DNA from: CANLBN01 sp034111645
GTDB lineage: Bacteria > Pseudomonadota > Gammaproteobacteria > Pseudomonadales > Cellvibrionaceae
Direction of reading: 5' to 3'
Assembly (NCBI GenBank): GCA_034111645.1
Contig: JAWUWW010000010.1
Location: 1 to 64,000 of the forward strand
Length of the DNA stretch: 64,000 nucleotides
Shown here: positions 1 to 7,437 of the stretch, in pieces
Numbering within the stretch: the stretch's first letter is position 1
Layout of the letters: each line of letters opens with the position of its first letter
Notes under the pieces: generated by a model
Told to the model about the DNA's origin: nothing
The model's database searches: none
The model's input: the letters and a program-made list of their open reading frames with translations, nothing else
Made by a program: the position numbers and the translations under genes

Positions 1-124
1 TGCGTTTTTGAGAAAAGTATTTAGGGTTAAGGCTTTGCTTAAGACAGAATTGCGTTTGAGTCAAACCGCTTTGCTCAAATGCTATGAATAAAGCGGGCCA
101 ATCGTATTTGCGATAAGGTTTCAT
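1..124 (-). CDS. IS66-type accessory protein (TnpA-like), cut by window edge
   Basis: The reverse strand opens with ATG at 124 behind a strong AGGAGGTG ribosome site at about 129-137. It reads MKPYRKYDWPALFIAFEQSG, then LTQTQFCLKQSLNPKYFSQKR, before the window ends. A short basic start followed by a helix-turn-helix with a phrase like SGLTQTQFC...NPKYFSQKR is typical of the small DNA-binding first ORF of IS66-family insertion sequences, which acts with TnpB and the TnpC transposase. Only about 41 residues are visible, so the rest of the element lies to the left. I could not define the terminal inverted repeat; it should lie between 140 and 300. A different IS family with a similar HTH protein is possible. 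Confidence 0.6.
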   Translation of the reverse strand, partial: MKPYRKYDWPALFIAFEQSGLTQTQFCLKQSLNPKYFSQKR

Positions 125-307
125 CAGCACCTCCTTAAAATAGAAGGCGTGACTTTATTGTAATAATGATGGCTATACTAGGGTGGGGTTGGATTGGCGT
201 TTACTAAATATGTAAGAATTTCTAAGGAAAAATAACGTTTAATCCTTCCCGGTTAACAAACTATCCATTTTGTTGATGGGTATTGACGATGCATTCTCAG
301 TGAACTG

Positions 308-790
308 ATGTCCTTCTTCTATGTACTACCAAACAGCACCTGTAACCCTATTAATATTTCTACGGGCAATAAATTTTTTCAAATTACCGATTATCAAGAC
401 AAACATTTCTTGTTTGCACATTCCTATAACTCTGTGACCAGTAGTTGGCGGTTTTCTTATCAACAACGCTTATTAATTAATCCTACTTATTTTGTTGTTG
501 CTGAAAGAATAGATGGTAAAGGTATTCACTTTACTAACGATAACGGCTTATTTATTTCTTCAACACAACGTCGCGAAAAGTTAGTCTTTGATGGCACTAA
601 TTATCTGTTGACATTCCCCGATAACAGCGTCGAAACTTATGATGTTAACGGCCGCTTATTAGAAATTAGTTCACCTAACGATTTGCCCGTTGCGCTTAGC
701 TATGTAGATTCGACGGTCACCTTAACTAAAGGTAATGCGCAATTAAGCTATACCTTCGGCACTAATAATGAACATAGAGGGACATTGTAA
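308..790 (+). pseudogene. RHS/YD-repeat protein N-terminal fragment
   Basis: The 160-residue product starts with a phrase close to NPINISTGNKFFQITDYQ, followed by an FAHSYNS-like strand, W-FSYQQRL, and alternating short beta segments ending in an SYTFGTN phrase. This matches the start of the DUF6531-type region that precedes the YD repeats of RHS toxins. Full RHS proteins exceed 1000 residues. Here there is no signal peptide, no YD repeat, no RHS core and no toxin tip, and translation stops at 790 after a run unlike the family (EHRGTL). I infer a decayed remnant, possibly broken by the nearby insertion element. An independent short secreted protein is less likely. Confidence 0.55.
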
Positions 791-1307
791 TTCTGTTATC
801 TAAAAAGATAATGTCTTTTGATACTAAATTCCCTTTTAAATCGCCTGAAATACGTTAGTAATAGCAGAAAAAAGCGAGCACTGTCTGAGTCCCAATTTTT
901 GCATCGCAAAAATGGTCGAGCCGCAACAGCGGCTGTTATTACTCACTTATTTCATGGTTTGCCGCAGGCCTTGGGCCCCAGGCACGATTCATTCGGGGGT
1001 GCCCTTTAGAGTTAAGAGAGGTTTGGGCAAGCAAATCTTTCTTATCGCCGCCGGGCGACTCCGGCCAACACAGTAATGATTTACTTCATATCTAGACTCA
1101 TATAAAGAAATGAACTTGCCCTTAAGCGAGACGATAATTCAGTTATACAAAAAAATGTTTTTAGATTTTAAACCCCCTTTGGAGCTAATCAAGGTGTTTT
1201 AAAACAACAGTTCTACAACGTAGAAAGTGTGAAAGTGAACGTCATCTGTTTATTTATCGCATGATATGATGTGGGATATTATTTTTTTAAAGGATTTGTT
1301 TTTATTA
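791..1307. other. Intergenic stretch, probably degraded accessory DNA
   Basis: No convincing gene is seen. The part at about 890-1080 is visibly richer in G and C than its surroundings and holds a perfect 6-bp hairpin (AGCCGC, loop AACA, GCGGCT) at 919-934. This base-composition island next to an RHS fragment and an IS edge looks like leftover mobile DNA. The 818-1009 reading frame has no family resemblance or clear ribosome site and is not called. Confidence 0.4.
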
Positions 1308-1808
1308 ATGTTTAAGCCAAACTTTTCAGTTTTTAGAAGACACCTCTTTTTTATATTCTCTTTTTTTACACTCTCTCTTTTTGTATTTTGTTTTACGGCT
1401 CACGCGCACGCTAACTCATTGCTTACAATGAAAGCACCCGACGTTAATGTGTCGCAAATAGAAATTATTCGTTTGGTCGAAAAAAATCTATTTTTGAATG
1501 TTACTTTTAAGGTTAAAAATACAAACAATAGCCAAATTAATATTAAAGCCATCCGCTACGAAATGTTTATTTTAGGGCAAGTGGTTGCTGAAGATTATAG
1601 AGATCAAAATATTATTCTAAACGCCAATACAATAACTAGTGTTGTTTTACCGGTTACCTTAGATGTTGTGCGCCTGTTTTCAGTAATGCCAGAAGCCTTG
1701 ATACTTAATAAAGTTGATTATCTATTAACGGGTGCGGTTGTGGTTAAAGATTTAAAAATACATATCCCTTTTGAGCGCAAAGGCGTGCTGCCATTATTTA
1801 CTCAATAG
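1308..1808 (+). CDS. Exported LEA type 2 / WHy-domain protein
   Basis: From the ATG at 1308 the product is 166 residues. It has a basic start, a hydrophobic signal segment (FFIFSFFTLSLFVFCF) and a likely cleavage near AHAHA. The mature part opens with KAPDVNVSQIEI and continues with VTFKVKNTNNSQINIKAIRYEM, the beta-sandwich pattern of LEA14-like (water stress and hypersensitive response) domains. It ends with DLKIHIPFERKGVLPL, also typical. In bacteria these are periplasmic or lipid-linked proteins of unclear role, often related to stress tolerance. An ATG at 1266 is in frame but has no ribosome site; AGGA at 1291 precedes 1308 at a rather long spacing. The gene stands alone. Confidence 0.6.
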   Translation: MFKPNFSVFRRHLFFIFSFFTLSLFVFCFTAHAHANSLLTMKAPDVNVSQIEIIRLVEKNLFLNVTFKVKNTNNSQINIKAIRYEMFILGQVVAEDYRDQNIILNANTITSVVLPVTLDVVRLFSVMPEALILNKVDYLLTGAVVVKDLKIHIPFERKGVLPLFTQ

Positions 1809-1874
1809 AATCTTGGGGGTAAAAGTATAGGGAGTATTGAATTGTGAATCACCTCAACAGTAATGAAAATACAG

Positions 1875-2160
1875 TTATGAGCTCTCTTTTAAATGTTTAC
1901 CAAGCGGACTTTTAATCCAGCCGGCATGTTGTGGATGGTTAAACTGGGCCGCTAATTCTGCAATAATAACGAGTTTGTCTACCTTGTTTTGATCTAGGCA
2001 ATAATCCACGACATTTTATTAGTCATAAAGGCTTCGGCTTGAGGCAGGTTTTCTGTATAGTCCGACACGGTCTCAAACCCCCATCGGTTTGCGCCCCTAG
2101 GTCAACTATATCGGCAAAGCCAATAAAAGTAGTAAAAGCCTCTGTTATTTCTTTTTCTCC
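1875..2160 (-). pseudogene. Frameshifted remnant of an unrecognised protein
   Basis: On the reverse strand three reading frames join into one sensible protein stretch. The first contains EKEITEAFTTFIGFADIVDL, the second GANRWGFETVSDYTENLPQA, and the third VVDYCLDQNKVDKLVIIAEL followed by AAQFNHPQHAGWIKSPLGKH and a TAA at 1877-1875. The breaks fall near 2090 and 2010. Each part looks protein-like, so I infer a gene killed by two frameshifts. I do not recognise the family with confidence; the third part faintly resembles the helical repeats of effector-associated domains. No start codon is visible. Confidence 0.4.
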
Positions 2161-2245
2161 CTATCAGCGTAAAAGCGTTAACCCTAAAGGTTATTGATTA
2201 AATTACGTCAATTAAAAAAGTCAGACACCACGGTAGAATATAAAA

Positions 2246-2305
2246 TGGTCAACAATAAAGTGACCAACAATAAAGTGGTCAACAATATATTGGTCAACAA
2301 TGAGA
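2246..2305 (+). repeat. Four tandem 15-bp repeats at the yegD start
   Basis: The units are TGGTCAACAATAAAG (2246), TGACCAACAATAAAG (2261), TGGTCAACAATATAT (2276) and TGGTCAACAATGAGA (2291). The core (TG)NNCAACAAT is kept in all four. The last unit contains an in-frame ATG at 2300 and the GAGAG that may serve as ribosome site for the ATG at 2312. The array therefore sits exactly in the translation initiation region. Confidence 0.9.
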
Positions 2306-2311
2306 GTTAGT

Positions 2312-3679
2312 ATGTTTTCAGGATTCGATTTCGGTACTTCAAATTGTGCTATGGGTACCGTTAGTAATGGCAGCAAGGTTCAGTTACTTCCTATTGATAA
2401 GGGTGAGGTGTTTATGCCCTCTACGCTCTATGCGCTTGATCGACATTTAATTTGTGAATCGGCAGCATTGCTAATGACCGATAAAAAATTACAAGATGAT
2501 TATATGGCTGAAAGAGAAGATCAATTAGCCGGTGCTAGGCGGGTACGCATTAGTGAAGATATTCCTGTAGATACGCAAGCTGTATTTGTAGGTCAAGAGG
2601 CCTATGCTCAATATCTTAATTTTCCTGCTGAAGGTTTTTTTGTTAAATCGATAAAATCTTTTTTGGGTAGTAGTGGTCTACAACCTAAAGCGATACAGCT
2701 TTTTGAAGATGTTGTCACAGTAATGATGCTCAATATAAAACAACGCGCCGAAGAAAGTTTAGGTCAATCAATTAGTCACACGGTGATTGGCCGACCCGTT
2801 AATTTTCAGGGGATTGACCCTATAGAAAGTAATCGTCGAGCGATTGAAATACTGACTATTGCTGCAAGGCGTGCAGGATTTAAATCGGTAGAGTTTTTAT
2901 TTGAACCACTGGCAGCAGGCTTAGATTTTGAGATGGGTCTGACTGAAAATAAAACTGTGTTAGTTGTTGATGTTGGCGGTGGTACTACCGATTGCTCGAT
3001 GGTAAGAATGGGACCAAGTTTTCGAGATAAAATAGCTCGTATAAATGATGTCTTAGGTAATAGTGGCAGCCGAGTGGGGGGTAATGATTTTGATATACAG
3101 CTGGCAGGAGATTCTTTTATGCCATTGTTCGGTCTGCACTCACATTTCAAAGGTGGTGGTATTATTCCTAACCAAGTATTTTGGAATGCGGTAAGAACAA
3201 ATAATGTAGCCGAGCAAGCCACGTTTAATAGTAAACAAACAGGCTATAACCTTAAAAGGTATTTAGCTGAGAGCGAAAAACCAGAGCTTTTCTCTCGTTT
3301 TATTCAGTTGCGCGATGAGAAAAAAACCCATCAGCTAGTGCGGATTGCAGAAAAAACAAAAATTTACCTTTCAGAACATACTACATGTCAAGTTGATCTT
3401 TCGTTTGTTGAAGAGTCATTGGCGTGCTCCGTTACGCGCGATCAGTTCTCTAAATCTGTGGGTCGCAATGTGTCGTCAATGCTAAAATTAATAGATGAAG
3501 TAATGAAACAGGCAGCATGCCAACCTGATCTTGTGTACATTACAGGGGGGGCTGCTAAGTCTCACGCGATAAGAAATGCGGTAGAGCAAAAGCTAGAGGG
3601 CATTAAAATTATTGATGGTGATCACTTTGGTAGTGTGGCAAAAGGCTTAACGGTTTGGGCCCAGCGCCTTTTTTCTTAG
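2312..3679 (+). CDS. yegD: Hsp70-family chaperone-like protein YegD
   Basis: The 455-residue product is an actin-like ATPase of the Hsp70 superfamily but lacks the DnaK substrate-binding domain, like E. coli YegD (about 450 residues). Visible motifs are GFDFGTSN at residues 4-11 (phosphate 1), LVVDVGGGTTDCSMV near 220 (phosphate 2) and VYITGGAAKSHAIRN near 415 (adenosine site). The internal stretch FEPLAAGLDFE is also family-typical. Its cellular role is not settled. The start at 2312 follows GAGAG with 5-bp spacing; an ATG at 2300 in the same frame lies inside the tandem repeat and lacks a ribosome site. No operon partner is seen. Confidence 0.85.
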   Translation: MFSGFDFGTSNCAMGTVSNGSKVQLLPIDKGEVFMPSTLYALDRHLICESAALLMTDKKLQDDYMAEREDQLAGARRVRISEDIPVDTQAVFVGQEAYAQYLNFPAEGFFVKSIKSFLGSSGLQPKAIQLFEDVVTVMMLNIKQRAEESLGQSISHTVIGRPVNFQGIDPIESNRRAIEILTIAARRAGFKSVEFLFEPLAAGLDFEMGLTENKTVLVVDVGGGTTDCSMVRMGPSFRDKIARINDVLGNSGSRVGGNDFDIQLAGDSFMPLFGLHSHFKGGGIIPNQVFWNAVRTNNVAEQATFNSKQTGYNLKRYLAESEKPELFSRFIQLRDEKKTHQLVRIAEKTKIYLSEHTTCQVDLSFVEESLACSVTRDQFSKSVGRNVSSMLKLIDEVMKQAACQPDLVYITGGAAKSHAIRNAVEQKLEGIKIIDGDHFGSVAKGLTVWAQRLFS

Positions 3680-3709
3680 ATGAATTAAAGTGGGTAAAGA
3701 ACTATAGGG

Positions 3710-3907
3710 GCCAAAGCCGAATGGCGCTAAGTTAAGGCTGTTTAGCATGAGGTATGTTTTTGGAAATGCCCTTTTTTATTGGGCTTTGCAGAAGATTAAT
3801 CTCTATTTTTAAGGTTCAAATAGGCAATGAAGTGTAAATTTCTTCGTGTCGATGTAAACGCTAAATTTATGCTAAAACGACTTAACTTAGCGCCATTCGG
3901 GCCAAAG
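3710..3907. mobile_element. Probable miniature inverted-repeat element (184 bp) with 7-bp target duplication
   Basis: A perfect 20-bp inverted repeat, CCGAATGGCGCTAAGTTAAG at 3717-3736 and its reverse complement at 3881-3900, encloses 144 bp with no coding potential. Both outer flanks carry the same 7 bases GCCAAAG (3710-3716 and 3901-3907), as expected for a target-site duplication. This is the layout of a non-autonomous element mobilised by a transposase elsewhere in the genome. The sequence ends resemble IS termini seen in marine gammaproteobacteria, but I cannot name the family. It lies in the gap between yegD and the SUMF1-like pseudogene. Confidence 0.65.
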
Positions 3908-4075
3908 CCTTAAGCGATAATTAAATTTTTTCGCTACTCCGAAACATGAAAGATGATCGGTAAAAGAAAATAAATGGCTCGATTAAAACTAAAAAAAACA
4001 ACACCCTCCCATTAAAATCCGACCAATTACCAAAACCGTAAAATCCCCCAAGCTAAATATTTCAACACAAAATAC

Positions 4076-4864
4076 ATGAGCAAAGCCATGCCCATTAAAC
4101 CTAGCAGAAGTTCAATAATATCAGTCGGATTATTATTGGTCTCTAGTCTGTCGTTTGCGCAGTCTGAAAATACTAACGCGCCCGATGATATGCAACCAAT
4201 CAGTATCTTCTCGATTGATCGCACCGAGGTCACTATCGGTCAGTTTGCTCATTTTGTTAATGCTAAGAGCTTTGTGACCAAGGCCGAACGCGATGGTGGT
4301 GGTTTGGTTTATGGCTTTGGATGGGAGCAACAAACGGGTTGGACGTGGCGCACGCCTTTTGGCACGGCCGCGCAAGATGACGAGCCCGCTGTTCATATTA
4401 ATTTTGATGAGGCGCAAGCTTACTGTGCTTGGTCAGGCAAACGTCTGCCAACCGAGGCCGAGTGGGTAGAGGCCGCTTTTACAGAAAAGCGCGAATAGCC
4501 AACCGTACCTTTTGAGCGTGGGGTTAGTTACCCCTATCCAACGGGTGATAGCCCCAAGGGTGCAAACTGCCTTGGTGATTGTGGCACAACAGCAGCGCTA
4601 GATTATTCGGCAGTGCTTGATCGCGGGGTTGGTCATGCAAAAGCATACACCACCAAAGCGGGTGTTAATGGCCTTTACGATATGGGTGCCAATACCTGGG
4701 AGTGGGTTAATACGGGTAATGGCAGCCAACAAGGTACACGCGGTGGCTCTTGGTGGTATGGCGCCGATAAAATGCGCCCAAATCACAAGGCATCTAAGCC
4801 ACGCGATATGGCGGTGGTTTATATTGGCTTTCGCTGTGTAAAAGATATCGATACTGTTAAGTAA
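4076..4864 (+). pseudogene. SUMF1/FGE-like domain protein interrupted by one in-frame TAG
   Basis: One frame runs from ATG 4076 to TAA 4864 with a single TAG at 4496-4498. It starts with a signal-like segment (IISVGLLLVSSLSFAQ). The SUMF1 fold follows: ISIFSIDRTEVTIGQFAHFV, the W-R-P region, AQAYCAWSGKRLPTEAEWVE, then after the stop FERGVSYPYPTGDSPKGANC, GLYDMGANTWEWVN, RGGSWWYG and a closing GFRCVKD. Both sides of the stop are well conserved, so decay is recent, or the codon is read through or miscalled. The paired copper-binding cysteines of true formylglycine-generating enzymes are not present after RGGSW, so a sulfatase-activating role is unlikely; a periplasmic SUMF1-type protein is more apt. 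Confidence 0.7.
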
Positions 4865-4945
4865 GTCGATAAGTTAAATGAGTATAGAGTTAGAGCTTAA
4901 GCCTATTAATAGCATGTGAGTCGAATGAAGCTTTTAATCGACTCA

Positions 4946-4986
4946 AAATATAAGCCGAATAGCACATCTATTCGGCTCATATTTTA
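4946..4986 (+). terminator. Rho-independent terminator
   Basis: A perfect 10-bp stem AGCCGAATAG (4953-4962) and CTATTCGGCT (4968-4977) with a 5-base loop is flanked by A-rich sequence before and CATATTTTATT after. It would end transcription from the SUMF1-like gene. Confidence 0.75.
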
Positions 4987-5147
4987 TTAATCCCTAAGTT
5001 TAGGGGGTAAGTTTAGGAGCCAAAGCTCTGGTCGATACGATAATAATTTATCGGCTAGATAAAAATAATGCCGCTTGTATTATCACTAAGTATTTATTTT
5101 GGGTCATAATGTTCACATGATTTGATTCAAAATTTTAGGGGCAAAAA

Positions 5148-5897
5148 ATGCAATCAAAATTAGTGTTAGTCACAGGAGGAAGTCGGGGTATTGGCGCCGA
5201 GTGTGCAATTTTAGCAGCTCAAAAAGGTTGGGATGTGGTGATCACTTACCGCAGCAAAATCAACGAGGCGCAAGCAGTTGTTAATAAATTAATAGCGCTA
5301 GGTCAAAAAGCCTTAGCCATAAAAGTTGATAGCGCCAACGAGCAAGATATTTATAATTTGTTTGCCAAGGTAGATGAAGAGTTTGGTCGCCTCGATGCGT
5401 TAATTAATAATGCGGGTGTTATTACACGCATCTCTTCTTTTGTTGATATGTCACCCGCCAGAATCCGCGATGTGTTTAATGTAAATACCGTGGGCACTTT
5501 CATTTGTTCTCAAGAGGCGATAAAGAGAATGGCCAATAGTCGCGGTGGGCAAGGTGGCGCAATTGTTAACGTATCTTCTGCTGCCGCAAGAATTGGTGGC
5601 CCAAATGAGTTTATTGATTATGCCGCCTCAAAGGGTGCAATCGATACGCTAACCATTGGCTTATCTAAAGAATTCGCCGCTGATGGCATAAGGGTAAATG
5701 CAGTTCGTCCTGGGCTTATTATTACCGATATGCATGCAGATGCCGGCGACAAAGACAGACCCGAAAAATTTAAAAGCGGTATTCCAATGCGGCGCGCTGG
5801 CAGTGCATCCGAGGTTGCCGGGGCTATTGTCTGGTTGATTTCTGATGAGTCGTCTTATGTATGCGGCGCTATTCTTGACGTGACGGGTGGGCGCTGA
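5148..5897 (+). CDS. Short-chain dehydrogenase/reductase
   Basis: A classical SDR of 249 residues that should reduce or oxidise a small alcohol or ketone with NAD(P)H in the cytoplasm. The cofactor motif TGGSRGIG is at residues 9-16, NNAG at 87-90, the catalytic serine at 143/144, and Y158-K162 in YAASK. The basic residue Y-R-S after the second beta strand (VVITYRS) favours NADPH. It ends in the usual ILDVTGGR. AGGGG at 5134-5139 is the ribosome site. It resembles YgfF-type sugar or glucose 1-dehydrogenase annotations, but the substrate cannot be read from sequence. It stands alone after a terminator. Confidence 0.85.
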   Translation: MQSKLVLVTGGSRGIGAECAILAAQKGWDVVITYRSKINEAQAVVNKLIALGQKALAIKVDSANEQDIYNLFAKVDEEFGRLDALINNAGVITRISSFVDMSPARIRDVFNVNTVGTFICSQEAIKRMANSRGGQGGAIVNVSSAAARIGGPNEFIDYAASKGAIDTLTIGLSKEFAADGIRVNAVRPGLIITDMHADAGDKDRPEKFKSGIPMRRAGSASEVAGAIVWLISDESSYVCGAILDVTGGR

Positions 5898-5960
5898 TTT
5901 CAAAGCGCTTTTGGCTTTATTAAGCTGATTATTAAACACCTTTGTATTCTAATTATTCTA

Positions 5961-5985
5961 AGCAAATGCCAATAGTTGCAGAGGC
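5961..5985 (+). repeat. Left direct repeat flanking the yefM-yoeB module
   Basis: AGCAAATGCCAATAGT is followed directly by TGCAGAGGC. The same two blocks occur beyond the other side of the toxin-antitoxin pair at 6733-6777. Confidence 0.55.
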
Positions 5986-6102
5986 CGAAGATAATGCTCA
6001 GTGGTACCGGATATTGATTAACGTCAGATAAAAAAAACAGTGAATCCCAAACGGGTTGCATTGCCCATTACAGACGCTATTAAGATTGTAATAGAGGGTT
6101 AT

Positions 6103-6357
6103 TTAATAATGATAACGGCATTGCACGACAACAATGGTGTCATTTGTGAGCTTGTAAACTAACCTATGCTCTCGATCAATCCGACGGGACCAGTAACCGG
6201 ACCAGTTATGTTTTAAGGGTTCAGGATCACCTAAGCCACTGAAAGGCTCGCGGGTAATATCTTTGATAAGTAAATTAATGCGTTTTAGGGTTTTCTTATC
6301 GATCCGTTGCCAGTACAGGTAATCATCCCATGCATTTTCAGCCCAAGATAATATCAT
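6103..6357 (-). CDS. yoeB: YoeB-family mRNA interferase toxin
   Basis: This 84-residue RelE-fold toxin has exactly the length of E. coli YoeB. The catalytic residues of that family fall at the same positions: E46 (in DPEPLKH), R65 (in EHRLVY) and H83 (in RYHY at the C-terminus). It would cut mRNA in the ribosomal A site at translated codons when freed from its antitoxin. Its ATG (6357-6355) overlaps the TGA of the upstream antitoxin gene as ATGA, so the two are translationally coupled. The gene appears intact. Confidence 0.93.
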   Translation of the reverse strand: MILSWAENAWDDYLYWQRIDKKTLKRINLLIKDITREPFSGLGDPEPLKHNWSGYWSRRIDREHRLVYKLTNDTIVVVQCRYHY

Positions 6358-6608
6358 TCTTCAATTAAGGTCTTCTGTACCATTTGGCCAGCATCCACTT
6401 GTGCAATAGCTTGGTTCAAACGCATTGCATTTTGAGGGCTTGCCATAAGATAGGCGGTTTCTTCATAGGATTGAAAGTCTTCAACGCTCATTACGATAGC
6501 GGGTTTACCATTTTGCCGTGTGATCATAACGGGCTTATGGTCGTCGTTGACTTTGTCGAGAACACTGGCCAGCTGATTGCGGAATGCGGAATAGCTTAAT
6601 GTGTCCAT
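6354..6608 (-). CDS. yefM: YefM-family antitoxin
   Basis: This 84-residue Phd/YefM antitoxin begins MDTLSYSAFRNQLASVLDKV, the DNA-binding N-terminal half, followed by PVMITRQNGKPAIVMSVEDF and an acidic, helical toxin-binding tail ending LIEE. An in-frame upstream start at 6635 is possible, but ATG 6608 has GAGG nine bases ahead and fits the family length (E. coli 83). It neutralises YoeB and represses the operon, probably through the GTAC sites just upstream. Confidence 0.93.
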   Translation of the reverse strand: MDTLSYSAFRNQLASVLDKVNDDHKPVMITRQNGKPAIVMSVEDFQSYEETAYLMASPQNAMRLNQAIAQVDAGQMVQKTLIEE

Positions 6609-6629
6609 TGTTATTGCCTCTATTAATAC

Positions 6630-6663
6630 GTACATATTATTGTACCTGTACTTGTTATTGTAC
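6630..6663. promoter_or_regulatory. Probable YefM/YoeB operator
   Basis: Four GTAC cores occur at 6630, 6642, 6648 and 6660. They form two similar units, GTACATATTATTGTAC (6630-6645) and GTACTTGTTATTGTAC (6648-6663), 18 bp apart. E. coli YefM binds palindromes with TGTACA cores upstream of its own gene, so this is the expected autoregulatory site. Confidence 0.65.
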
Positions 6664-6732
6664 GCAATAATGCCTGAACTTATTTTATAGAACTAATATC
6701 TTAAGCTAATTGCTTAACCCTTATTTATGCTG

Positions 6733-6777
6733 AGCAAATGTCAATAGTGGCGAACCCTAGTATAAGCAATGCAGAGG
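6733..6777 (+). repeat. Right direct repeat flanking the yefM-yoeB module
   Basis: AGCAAATGTCAATAGT (6733-6748) differs at one base from the left copy. The second block TGCAGAGGC (6769-6777) follows after about 20 extra bases. The repeats are homologous but diverged. Confidence 0.5.
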
Positions 6778-6813
6778 CTTGGTTTATTTTTGTAGGGCAT
6801 AGTGCGTTACATT

Positions 6814-6822
6814 TGCTATACT
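6814..6822 (+). promoter_or_regulatory. Extended -10 promoter, likely leaderless start
   Basis: TGCTATACT is an extended -10 element (TGN plus TATACT). The ATG of the next gene lies at 6829, seven bases past the -10 box, so transcription would begin at or beside the start codon. No ribosome site precedes this ATG. Confidence 0.5.
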
Positions 6823-6828
6823 TATTGC

Positions 6829-7047
6829 ATGACAAATAATAAAACATCGACCTTAAATGTAAGAATAAAGCCCGCCCTTAAGCATGCGCTGCGCGATGCC
6901 GCGGTGAGTGATCACCGGAGTGTGTCTAATCTTCTTGAAAAAATGATTATTGATTACTGTAAAGATAACGGCATTGCTATTCCTGAACAGGAAGATTTTT
7001 TTGGGTCAGAGTTAAACGAGGCGAGCGATGCAAAGAGCAACCATTAA
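6829..7047 (+). CDS. Ribbon-helix-helix (CopG/Arc-like) DNA-binding protein
   Basis: The 72-residue product has the beta strand TSTLNVRIKP at residues 5-14, then two helices (ALKHALRDAAVSDHRSVSN and LLEKMIIDYCKDNG), as in Arc/CopG regulators. Such proteins act as dimeric repressors, antitoxins or plasmid partition regulators. The start at ATG 6829 fits the domain; a GTG at 6802 is in frame but falls upstream of the probable -10 box. The next gene starts 20 bp before this one stops, so they form an operon. Confidence 0.6.
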   Translation: MTNNKTSTLNVRIKPALKHALRDAAVSDHRSVSNLLEKMIIDYCKDNGIAIPEQEDFFGSELNEASDAKSNH

Positions 7048-7282
7048 AGCCTTACTTGATGCGGGTGCAGTTAAACAATTTGAATTGATTGCCAACGGTG
7101 GCGATTTTTATTGCGAGGTTAAAACAGCAGCCGGCAAAGAAATTATCATAGGCTCCAATGGAAAAATAAAAACCTGGCGCACCATCGATAGTGCTGCAAA
7201 ATGGCTGTATGTGTTAGGCGTTGGTAAATTACTATTAAAGCTAGGGCGCTGGCAGCCGGGGCAAAAGACTATCAATTTATAA
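7028..7282 (+). CDS. Small conserved protein, plasmid RepB/partition-associated-like
   Basis: The 84-residue product reads MQRATIKALLDAGAVKQFEL, then a beta-rich centre (GGDFYCEVKTAAGKEIIIGS), KTWRTIDSAAKWLYVLGVGK and a WQPGQK end. I recall this layout from small proteins found with plasmid or conjugative-element genes and annotated as RepB-like or partition-associated, but the function is unproven. It is coupled to the upstream ribbon-helix-helix gene by overlap. The pair may be a plasmid or ICE leftover, or an uncharacterised regulatory or toxin-antitoxin pair. Confidence 0.45.
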   Translation: MQRATIKALLDAGAVKQFELIANGGDFYCEVKTAAGKEIIIGSNGKIKTWRTIDSAAKWLYVLGVGKLLLKLGRWQPGQKTINL

Positions 7283-7437
7283 AGCCAGATTGAATAAATA
7301 AGCTTGTTAAAATATTTTTATAACTAAGCTTCAAAAATTTAATGCAAATGCTTAGTGCAAAAAATACTCTCTATTAAAACCGCATCTAAACTCGTATTAA
7401 TTCCCGTATTAAAGTTTATGCAAACGCTTAGATACTC

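Noticed and set aside
818..1009. A 63-codon forward frame after the RHS fragment
   Set aside because: No ribosome site, no family pattern, and the base composition shifts in the middle; more likely debris.
2806..3222. A 138-codon reverse frame inside yegD
   Set aside because: It is a shadow of the conserved Hsp70-type frame with no independent support.
7342..7432. Two similar 15-base words (ATGCAAATGCTTAGT and ATGCAAACGCTTAGA) as an att-type repeat
   Set aside because: They lie only 76 bp apart in AT-rich DNA between convergent genes and enclose nothing.
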